The notes beneath the pieces are model-generated. The model worked only from the letters and a program-made list of their open reading frames with translations, had not been told where the DNA came from and ran no database searches. Position numbers and translations under genes: made by a program. Shown in pieces: positions 1-5,390 of a DNA stretch of 5,412 nt (position 1 is its first letter; each line of letters begins with the position of its first letter). This DNA comes from GCA-2732805 sp964516605. Lineage in GTDB: Bacteria; Pseudomonadota; Gammaproteobacteria; Coxiellales; Coxiellaceae. The DNA lies in NCBI GenBank assembly GCA_964516605.1, contig CAZFAA010000099.1, positions 1 to 5,412 of the forward strand, given 5' to 3'.

Positions 1-2
1 AA

Positions 3-1439
3 TTAGTGGCGAGAACATTACAAGATGAGCAGCATTACTCTGGAGTTGGAGTCAGCTTTAACGTTAATGATTTAGAGCGCTTGGCGGGAAGTGAGGCAAC
101 AAATAGTGCGGGTGAGCAAACACTTGCTATTGCAGAAGTTAATCTTGATCGTGTTCATGTTATTCAAAAACAAATCCCTGTTGTTTTTGGATCTAGAGGC
201 ACAGAGGCTGATATTAAACAACTGATGGGTGAAGTGCATACCAGCTCTGCAGATGGAGCTAAAACTATTAAGAATGAACAATTACACTTGGTAGCTGATA
301 TTCCGATCACTAATCAATATTATTTGGATAAGAGTCACCAAAATATACAAGCGGGTACTGCTAAAATCGCTGAATTTTTAGCACCTGATAAAAAAATTGA
401 TGAAGCAATACTGCCATCTAAAAAAGAAGAAGAACCTTTGGAGCGTGTCGAAGAGGATGACGATGATAACGATGAGTTTCAAGAATGTGAAGATGATGAT
501 GACGATGATCTATTTTATGATGCGCTAGACGAACCTGTTGAAGCTGATGCAGGCAAAGAAATTGATGTGTCGCCTGAAGTGTTACAAGAAGTTTTTGATA
601 AGGCGCTAACTGATCTAAAATTTAATTCTCCAAAAGAAAAAGAAAAATTTGAACAAAGTGTAGCGGCTGCAAAAAAAGAACATGATAAAACAGGGAAAAT
701 ATCTAAAAAAACATTAGATACACTTAATGAAAATATAAAGTCTGCTTTACTGGATACACTGAAAGCAGGTGTAGAGGATGGTTGGGGCAAATTAACTAAA
801 AAATTAGGCCCTGAATATAATAAAAAATTAGCAGAGTTGTTAGCGAGCCCTGATGGTGCATCTAAATTAGGTATTAAATCCTATATGGGCACAAAAGGTA
901 TATTGTTCACTTTTGCGTTTAATCTTGGATTGTCTTCTGTTGATAGTAAAGTAGATCGAGGTAAAATTTTAAAAGATGCCGCTATTAGCACAGTTGGCGA
1001 TATAACCTTTGGAGTATTACTTAACTTTGGGGTTCGATCTGCTGCAGGACCAGTAGGTTGGGCTTTTGTTGGGATTGGAGTCGTTGATAAATTATTTTAT
1101 AACCAACAGGCTGTTAATAGCCTATGTGAGAATGGAATGGCTCATCTTCAGGATTCTCAAGCTCTTTATAGAGATGGAAAGTATTTTGCGGGCTTTGGGA
1201 TGCAGCAGCTCGCATCTGATCAAATGAGGGCAGCCGGACAAGCTCAAGCATGGCATCAAATTGCGACTTTGCCTGACAAAATAACAGCAGGTATTGGTTA
1301 CCTATACGATAAATGGACAGCACCACCTCAATCATCAATACCGGCCTGGAATAGCAATAGATTATTTCAGCCTCCTGAACATGAAAAGCATAATGCAGCT
1401 GCGGATGCTCATGAACGGCGTGCTATGAATGGTCATTAA
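3..1439 (+). CDS. C-terminal part of an unidentified, possibly haemagglutinin-like exoprotein (5' partial)
   Basis: The reading frame is open to the left edge (codon 3-5 is Leu), so the GTG at 6-8 is probably not the start and the N-terminus lies outside. Residue numbers here count from that GTG. Residues 4-20 (TLQDEQHYSGVGVSFNV) resemble the end of a haemagglutinin-type repeat of two-partner secreted proteins; this is a pattern impression, not a search result. Residues 40-125 look like a beta-rich domain. Residues 140-176 are an Asp/Glu tract with two poly-Asp runs. Residues 190-285 are Lys/Glu-rich and probably helical. Residues 298-310 and 323-365 are hydrophobic and glycine-containing, like the helical hairpins of secreted toxins. 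The tail (440-477) is Pro/His-rich. No catalytic motif, VENN motif or signal peptide is visible. The gene converges on rne, with only a terminator between, so no immunity gene follows it. It could equally be a secreted effector or a surface adhesin. The coding call is secure; the family is not. Confidence 0.8.
   Translation, partial: LVARTLQDEQHYSGVGVSFNVNDLERLAGSEATNSAGEQTLAIAEVNLDRVHVIQKQIPVVFGSRGTEADIKQLMGEVHTSSADGAKTIKNEQLHLVADIPITNQYYLDKSHQNIQAGTAKIAEFLAPDKKIDEAILPSKKEEEPLERVEEDDDDNDEFQECEDDDDDDLFYDALDEPVEADAGKEIDVSPEVLQEVFDKALTDLKFNSPKEKEKFEQSVAAAKKEHDKTGKISKKTLDTLNENIKSALLDTLKAGVEDGWGKLTKKLGPEYNKKLAELLASPDGASKLGIKSYMGTKGILFTFAFNLGLSSVDSKVDRGKILKDAAISTVGDITFGVLLNFGVRSAAGPVGWAFVGIGVVDKLFYNQQAVNSLCENGMAHLQDSQALYRDGKYFAGFGMQQLASDQMRAAGQAQAWHQIATLPDKITAGIGYLYDKWTAPPQSSIPAWNSNRLFQPPEHEKHNAAADAHERRAMNGH
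423..533 (+). other. Asp/Glu-rich low-complexity tract within the left-hand gene
   Basis: Residues 140-176 of the partial protein (numbered from the GTG at 6) are dominated by Asp and Glu, including DDDDNDE and EDDDDDD separated by a short FQEC linker. In DNA this is a run of GAT/GAC/GAA codons, with an uninterrupted GAY repeat at 492-509. It divides the beta-rich N-terminal part from the helical and hydrophobic C-terminal part, so it probably acts as a flexible or cation-binding linker. That role is inferred from composition alone. Confidence 0.7.
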
Positions 1440-1461
1440 TTGGAATAGTGTCGACTTACGA

Positions 1462-1491
1462 AAGGCCTGCCAAAATTATAAAGCAGGCCTT
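1462..1491. terminator. Probable bidirectional terminator between convergent genes
   Basis: AAGGCCTGC (1462-1470) pairs perfectly with GCAGGCCTT (1483-1491) around a 12-nt AT-rich loop. The stem starts 22 bp after the stop of the left-hand gene and 7 bp after the rne stop codon, so it is well placed to end both transcripts. The T-tracts are modest on both sides (TTAATTT on the plus side, TTT on the minus side), so efficiency is uncertain. The perfect 9-bp GC-containing stem between two converging stops makes the terminator reading the natural one. Confidence 0.75.
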
Positions 1492-1498
1492 AATTTAA

Positions 1499-3982
1499 TC
1501 AGTCTTCTTTTTTCGTTCTAACTTGCTGTAAACCGGCATCGGTTTGACCAAGGCCTGTGTATTTGGGTACTTCTTTGGTTTCAGAGCGTATTTCTTTAGC
1601 CGCTTCCTTTGCTTTTTGCTGCAAGCTTTCTTGCGATTCACCTACTGTTGAACGTACTTGTTTGAGTGAGCTACTTTGTGTTTCCAGTGGCGATGGTTCT
1701 TTGACAAGATTCTGCTGTGGTTGTTTAGGTGTTGCTGGAGTTTTTTCCATTGGTGCAACGGGTGTGGGTGTTGGTTGGGATGTAATCACAGGTTGCTGTA
1801 CTGGAGTCGCTGCTACTGTGGTTGCTGTCTCATTTTTTGCAGGTTCTGCTTTTTTCACAGCACTATTATCTTGGTGGTGTTCATGCTCACGACGCTCAGA
1901 GTGCTCACGACGTTCATGATGTTCACGTGGTTCATTGCGATTACGATGCGACTGATTGCGTGGTTTATGATGTGGTTTGCGATGTTGAGAAGCCCCGACA
2001 TCTTTTGTGCCACGGTGATCATCTGGGTGATCCGATGTTGAACCGGTTTGATCTGCGCGCTCATCATGATTGTGGCGACGGTCTGTGCGGTGATGACTGT
2101 CTCTGTCACGGCGTTGTGACTGCGGTTTTCGTGCATCAGGTGAATGAGGTTGGCGATGACGATTATCCGCATTATGCTGTTTTGACCTGGCAGTAGCTGT
2201 AGTCGTAGTTGCTTTTTTAGCTGCTGTTGTTTTAGTTTGTGTATTGCTTGTTGTGCTGCTACCAAACATGGCATCAAAGATGCGTTTAATTAAGCTGACA
2301 TTATTTTGCTGCTTTGTAGGGGCAGGTGTTGTATTGACGCTAGCGTTGAGATTGGCTGAGGGCGTTGTTGTCGTGATGTTGCTCTCATCCGATAAAAATT
2401 TATTGATGGCCGGTTCGGCAATATCAATCGCCGATTTTACTTTCTGATTGGTAACACTTTCAGCTTTAGGGAATTTTACTAATTTATAGCTGGAAGCCGC
2501 TTTTGATGCGGTATCTATTTTTACATGTTTAATTGAGTACTGAGGTGATTGTAAGTATTGATTCGGAATAATAAGAATCTCAACCTTAGTATCTTTAGTA
2601 ATATTGTCCAGTACATCACGTTTTTCATTGAGAATATAGGTAGCCACATCCAGTGGTGCTTGCACTTGGATTTGCATGTTCTCTGTTTTAACGGCTTGTT
2701 CTTGGATGAGATGTACAATCGAATGCGCTAAAGATTCCACACCGCGAATACTGCCTTGACCATCGCAGCGTGGGCAGGTTACGTGAATGGAATGTGCTAG
2801 TGATGAGCGCAGACGCTGACGAGACATTTCTAATAAACCGAAACGTGAAATTCGACCAATTTGGATGCGTGCTCTATCCATTTGCAAGCTTTCGCGTAGA
2901 CGGTTTTCCACTTCCCGTTGATTTTTATTTTGCATCATATCGATAAAATCAATAACCACAAGACCACCGATATCTCGGATACGCAGTTGACGTGCAATTT
3001 CTTCAGCGGCCTCTAAGTTGGTATGATAGGCTGTTTCTTCGATGTTGCCGCCCTTGGTTGCTCGAGCTGAGTTAATATCAATCGAAACGAGTGCTTCAGT
3101 GTGATCGATTACAATCGACCCACCTGAAGGCAGTTGCACTTCACGCTGATAGGCTAATTCGATTTGGCGTTCGACTTGAAAGCGACTAAATAAAGGTAGG
3201 CTGTCGGTATACAGTTTAATGTTTTCAACAAAGTCGGGGCGCAGTTGTTGCAGGTAACTTTTTGCGCGCTCGAAGGCTGTAACCTCATCGATAATGATTT
3301 CAAGAGTGTCGTGTCGCAAATTATCGCGAATAGCGCGTATGACACCATCACTTTCTTGGTGGATCAAGTAGGGGCCTTTTTTCATATTAGTGGCTTGCTT
3401 GATGGCATCCCAGTAGTGCAATAAAAAGTTCAGATCCCATTGTAGTTCTTCTGCGCTACGATTCACGCCAGCTGTGCGGATAATGATACCCATGCCTTCT
3501 GGAACATTGAGGCTATTCAGTAGATCACGCAATTGATCACGTTCATCGCCTTCAATACGTCTTGAAATGCCGCCAGCACGTGGGTTGTTTGGCATGAGTA
3601 CCAGGTAGGATCCAGCGAGTGTAATGAATGTTGTCAGTGCCGCACCTTTTGTGCCGCGCTCATCTTTATCAACTTGTACAACAATTTCTTGACCCAGTCT
3701 GAGTAATTTTTGGATGTCTGGATTTTTTAAATTTTCATCGTGTGATGTTTGAAAATAGTCACGCGAAATTTCTTTCAGCGGTAAGAAGCCGTGGCGTTCG
3801 CTGCCGTAGTCTACAAATACAGCATTGAGGCTAGGTTCGATACTTGAGATTTTACCTTTATAAATGTTTGATTTTTTTTCTTCAACATTAGAAGGTTCTA
3901 TATAGAGGTTATTGAGTAAGCCATCACTCACGATAGCAACACGCAGCTCTTCTGTTTGCGCGTTAATTAACATTCTTTTCAT
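1499..3982 (-). CDS. rne: Ribonuclease E
   Basis: This is the endoribonuclease that starts mRNA decay and matures rRNA and tRNA, and organises the RNA degradosome at the inner membrane. The start is fixed by the conserved N-terminus MKRMLINA and by AAAGGG eight bases upstream. By alignment to the E. coli protein, residues 36-118 are the S1 domain (F56, F66), about 119-214 the 5'-monophosphate sensor (V128, R169, T170), and about 278-399 the DNase I-like catalytic domain. The metal ligands D302 (in DINSARATKGG) and D345 (in VIDFIDM) and N304 are present. The zinc-link CPRC gives C403 and C406. The catalytic half is therefore complete. Residues 562-574 (VSLIKRIFDAMFG) match the membrane-targeting helix in type and position. 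The rest is disordered: Thr-rich, then His/Arg-rich (600-704), then Pro/Gln-rich. At 827 residues it is shorter than E. coli RNase E (1061), and I recognise no RhlB, enolase or PNPase site. A long leader suggests autoregulation. Confidence 0.98.
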   Translation of the reverse strand: MKRMLINAQTEELRVAIVSDGLLNNLYIEPSNVEEKKSNIYKGKISSIEPSLNAVFVDYGSERHGFLPLKEISRDYFQTSHDENLKNPDIQKLLRLGQEIVVQVDKDERGTKGAALTTFITLAGSYLVLMPNNPRAGGISRRIEGDERDQLRDLLNSLNVPEGMGIIIRTAGVNRSAEELQWDLNFLLHYWDAIKQATNMKKGPYLIHQESDGVIRAIRDNLRHDTLEIIIDEVTAFERAKSYLQQLRPDFVENIKLYTDSLPLFSRFQVERQIELAYQREVQLPSGGSIVIDHTEALVSIDINSARATKGGNIEETAYHTNLEAAEEIARQLRIRDIGGLVVIDFIDMMQNKNQREVENRLRESLQMDRARIQIGRISRFGLLEMSRQRLRSSLAHSIHVTCPRCDGQGSIRGVESLAHSIVHLIQEQAVKTENMQIQVQAPLDVATYILNEKRDVLDNITKDTKVEILIIPNQYLQSPQYSIKHVKIDTASKAASSYKLVKFPKAESVTNQKVKSAIDIAEPAINKFLSDESNITTTTPSANLNASVNTTPAPTKQQNNVSLIKRIFDAMFGSSTTSNTQTKTTAAKKATTTTATARSKQHNADNRHRQPHSPDARKPQSQRRDRDSHHRTDRRHNHDERADQTGSTSDHPDDHRGTKDVGASQHRKPHHKPRNQSHRNRNEPREHHERREHSERREHEHHQDNSAVKKAEPAKNETATTVAATPVQQPVITSQPTPTPVAPMEKTPATPKQPQQNLVKEPSPLETQSSSLKQVRSTVGESQESLQQKAKEAAKEIRSETKEVPKYTGLGQTDAGLQQVRTKKED
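1871..2185 (-). other. His/Arg-rich RNA-binding-type tail of RNase E
   Basis: Residues 600-704 of RNase E contain about 20 Arg and 19 His, with many Asp, Asn and Gln and almost no hydrophobic residues. The position matches the arginine-rich RNA-binding segment that follows the membrane helix in E. coli RNase E, but the histidine content is unusual. The segment ends in three six-residue units (REHHER, REHSER, REHEHH). It is predicted to be disordered and probably contacts RNA; metal binding is a further possibility. Confidence 0.7.
1874..1927 (-). repeat. Three 18-bp tandem repeat units in the rne tail
   Basis: Residues 686-703 of RNase E read REHHER, REHSER, REHEHH, three units of six residues. 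They correspond to three imperfect 18-bp units built from CGT/CGA-GAG/GAA-CAT/CAC codons. The units keep frame, so gain or loss of a copy would only change tail length. This points to recent expansion by slippage in a disordered region. Confidence 0.7.
2261..2299 (-). other. RNase E membrane-targeting helix (segment-A-like)
   Basis: Residues 562-574 of RNase E, VSLIKRIFDAMFG, form a short amphipathic helix with hydrophobic I, F, M and F on one side and K, R and D on the other. It sits a little after the catalytic half, between Thr/Asn-rich linkers. E. coli RNase E has a comparable helix (GLLSRFFGALKALF) at about residues 565-585 that binds the inner membrane. The position and character match; membrane binding here is inferred. 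Confidence 0.75.
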
Positions 3983-3987
3983 TTAGT

Positions 3988-4015
3988 GCACCCTTTAGGT
4001 TTAGTTAGTGGGTGC
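3988..4015 (-). promoter_or_regulatory. Hairpin sequestering the rne ribosome-binding site
   Basis: In the rne transcript GCACCC (4015-4010) can pair with GGGTGC (3993-3988), a perfect 6-bp, GC-rich stem around a 16-nt AU-rich loop. The second arm contains most of the Shine-Dalgarno AAAGGG, which lies eight bases before the ATG at 3980-3982. In this fold the ribosome-binding site is largely closed, giving a simple route for translational control of rne. The pairing is seen in the sequence; its use in the cell is inferred. Confidence 0.5.
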
Positions 4016-4035
4016 TTTTAGCAATAGAGGTGACG

Positions 4036-4059
4036 CTCAGGAGGTCATGACAGCCTGAG
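4036..4059. repeat. 24-bp interrupted dyad in the rne leader
   Basis: Arms CTCAGG (4036-4041) and CCTGAG (4054-4059) flank the self-complementary core GTCATGAC (4044-4051). Only two central-flank pairs fail, so the element is symmetric about 4047/4048. As RNA it forms a hairpin with a CATG loop and a two-pair internal mismatch; as DNA it has operator-like symmetry. It is followed on the plus strand by T6 (4067-4072), but seven bases separate stem and T-run, so a terminator reading is weak. Confidence 0.55.
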
Positions 4060-4327
4060 TAACGGGTTTTTTATAGTTTAGGTAATAAATGTTCATTGTT
4101 ATCTCGTTGTTACCCAAGAGGAACTTTGAAGTGGTCTTAATATTTGCCACCTAGTTCCCTTATTTAAACCTGTGTCGCCATGCAAAAGCACGCTTTTAAA
4201 AATTCTCTTAAATTATGGGCGCGAGGAGGTAATTTTATTTCCCTATCTCAGGTGGACATAAAGCAGTCCATGGTATAAGGTGGGGACCCCTTGGCGCCTT
4301 GTAAAACGCTTATTTTTAAGAACGTTG

Positions 4328-4356
4328 AATATAACAGGATTGGGTTAGATGAGCAA
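4328..4356 (-). promoter_or_regulatory. Candidate rne promoter (extended -10)
   Basis: On the minus strand, TGTTATATT (4336-4328) is an extended -10 element, TGn followed by TATATT (5 of 6 to consensus). TTGCTC at 4356-4351 lies exactly 17 bp upstream as a weak -35. Transcription would begin near 4321. The weak -35 combined with a good extended -10 is a coherent sigma-70 pattern, and no better candidate was seen nearer to rne. Confidence 0.5.
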
Positions 4357-4365
4357 TCAAAAATC

Positions 4366-4407
4366 TTGTTTTAAGGTTAACATAAAACATTATCAATAAA
4401 CTATAAG
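4366..4407 (+). promoter_or_regulatory. Candidate rluC promoter region
   Basis: Two weak sigma-70 options exist. TTAACA (4377-4382, 5 of 6 to -35 consensus) with TATAAG (4402-4407, 5 of 6 to -10) has a long 19-bp spacer and would start transcription about five bases before the rluC ATG. TTGTTT (4366-4371) with TATCAA (4391-4396) also has a 19-bp spacer and would give a leader of about 16 nt. Either lies back to back with the rne promoter. Confidence 0.3.
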
Positions 4408-4418
4408 CTAATGAAAAT

Positions 4419-5345
4419 ATGTCAGTTGAGTACGTTATAATCCAAAAAGAATATTCTGGTCAAAGATTGGATAATTACCTATTCCGTACATTAAAAGGTG
4501 TACCAAAATCAAGGATTTACCGTGCTATTCGTGGCGGAGAAATACGAATCAATAGGAAGCGTTGCCAAGCTATGGCGCGCCTTCAAGAAGGCGATGAGCT
4601 GCGTATTCCGCCATTGCGCCAAGCTGATGCACCTAGATTGGGTAGTGTATCCCCTAAGCTTCAAACCCTCCTTGAGTCCCGTATTTTGATCGAGAATAAC
4701 GATTTTTTAGTAATTAATAAGCCGGCGGGTATACCCGTACATGGCGGCTCCAGTGTGGTATTAGGTCTAATTGAAGCACTACGCCAGATGCGTCCACACG
4801 CCAAGTTTTTGGAGTTGGTGCATCGCTTAGATCGTGATACATCGGGTTGTTTACTGATTGCTAAGAAGCGTTCTGTGCTGACACGTTTGCAAGAGTGGAT
4901 CAAGAAGCGTGAAATGAAGAAGCGCTATTGGGTGCTAGTCAAAGGCGTGTGGGAGGAGGGCATTGTGCGGTGTGACTTTCCTCTTATAAAAAATCATCTG
5001 CAAAGTGGCGAGCGTATCGTTAAAGTGGATCCACAGGGTAAAGAGGCCGTGACGATCTTCAAGCCGCTGCAGGTTTTTAAAGATGCAACCTTGCTGGAAG
5101 CAACACTTAAAACAGGACGTACACATCAGATTCGTGTGCACTTACAACAATTGGGTTACCCGATTGCGTGTGATGATAAATATGGTGATCGTGAGTTCAA
5201 TCAACTGATGAAGGCGCGTGGCTTGAAGCGGATGTTTCTACAAGCCATCGAAATTGCTTACCGTGATCACGAACACCTTTTTGGCGTGTGTGCACTATTA
5301 GATGAGGAGCTAGTGCAGTTATTACAAGCGATAAGGCGCTGTTAG
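4419..5345 (+). CDS. rluC: 23S rRNA pseudouridine synthase RluC
   Basis: RluC converts uridines 955, 2504 and 2580 (E. coli numbering) of 23S rRNA to pseudouridine, around the peptidyl-transferase centre. The protein is 308 residues, close to the 319 of E. coli RluC. Residues 14-66 are the S4-like RNA-binding domain (GQRLDNYL, LKGVPKSRIYRAIRGGEIRIN). Residues 92-106 carry the family motif around NKPAGIPVHGG. HRLDRDTSG at 135-143 contains the catalytic Asp (D138). GRTHQIRVH at 233-241 and FDDRYGDREF-like CDDKYGDREF at 251-260 complete the RluA-family core, and LQSGERIVKV (194-203) is typical of RluC rather than RluD or RluA. The ATG at 4419 fits the family N-terminus, but no clear Shine-Dalgarno precedes it. 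The gene is divergent from rne, as commonly seen in gammaproteobacteria. All key residues are present, so it should be functional. Confidence 0.97.
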   Translation: MSVEYVIIQKEYSGQRLDNYLFRTLKGVPKSRIYRAIRGGEIRINRKRCQAMARLQEGDELRIPPLRQADAPRLGSVSPKLQTLLESRILIENNDFLVINKPAGIPVHGGSSVVLGLIEALRQMRPHAKFLELVHRLDRDTSGCLLIAKKRSVLTRLQEWIKKREMKKRYWVLVKGVWEEGIVRCDFPLIKNHLQSGERIVKVDPQGKEAVTIFKPLQVFKDATLLEATLKTGRTHQIRVHLQQLGYPIACDDKYGDREFNQLMKARGLKRMFLQAIEIAYRDHEHLFGVCALLDEELVQLLQAIRRC

Positions 5346-5359
5346 CTTTCTGTTATTGA

Positions 5360-5390
5360 CGCCCCGCACAAAGCAAGTGTGTGCAGGGCG
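5360..5390 (+). terminator. Possible hairpin or terminator after rluC
   Basis: CGCCC-C-GCACA (5360-5370) pairs with TGTGC-A-GGGCG (5380-5390) with one C-A mismatch and a 9-nt loop, starting 15 bases after the rluC stop. It is GC-rich and stable, but no T-run follows (ATTAAGAGGG), so it is not a canonical intrinsic terminator. It could be a transcript-stabilising hairpin, a Rho-assisted end or a copy of a dispersed palindrome. The window ends 22 bases later with no further gene start visible. Confidence 0.4.

Larger units (their letters stand above)
3983..4321 (-). promoter_or_regulatory. Long rne 5' leader, candidate autoregulatory RNA
   Basis: If the extended -10 promoter at 4328-4356 is used, rne has a leader of about 340 nt, close to the roughly 360-nt leader through which E. 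coli RNase E represses its own synthesis. Read along the minus strand, it holds an early weak stem near 4303-4320, a G/C-rich segment at 4277-4300, AU-rich single-strand-like stretches that could be RNase E cut sites (around 4199-4215 and 4231-4245), and a possible bulged stem at 4143-4186. These are followed by a short reading frame at 4037-4096, a dyad at 4036-4059 and a hairpin over the ribosome-binding site at 3988-4015. I see no clear sequence match to the E. coli hp2 and hp3 elements. The long leader is supported by the promoter position; its regulatory role is inferred from rne biology. Confidence 0.5.

Noticed and set aside
6..8. GTG as the true start of the left-hand gene
   Set aside because: The frame is open upstream to the window edge, there is no ribosome-binding site in the window, and the following residues look like the inside of a repeat rather than an N-terminus.
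671..677. A7 runs (also at 390-396 and 705-711) as programmed frameshift or phase-variation sites
   Set aside because: The frame reads through without interruption and A-runs are expected in Lys-rich, AT-rich coding sequence. No stimulatory structure or alternative-frame extension was seen.
1557..2196. Several long plus-strand and alternative minus-frame open frames across the RNase E tail
   Set aside because: They arise from the biased His/Arg/Asp codons of the rne tail, have low-complexity Cys/Val- or Met-rich translations, lack ribosome-binding sites and lie inside a well-supported gene.
4047..4058. ATG following AGGAGGT at 4039-4045 as a small plus-strand gene
   Set aside because: The spacing is only one base and the frame ends after three codons.
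4060..4072. T6 after the 4036-4059 dyad as a plus-strand intrinsic terminator
   Set aside because: The T-run is seven bases from the stem, and no plus-strand transcript is expected to end there.
4224..4260. AGGAGGT on the plus strand as the ribosome-binding site of a small gene
   Set aside because: No ATG, GTG or TTG lies at proper spacing, and the nearest frame (GTG at 4252) closes after eight codons.
4321..4392. 24-codon minus-strand frame beginning at 4392
   Set aside because: It runs through the predicted rne promoter, starts upstream of the predicted transcription start and has no ribosome-binding site.
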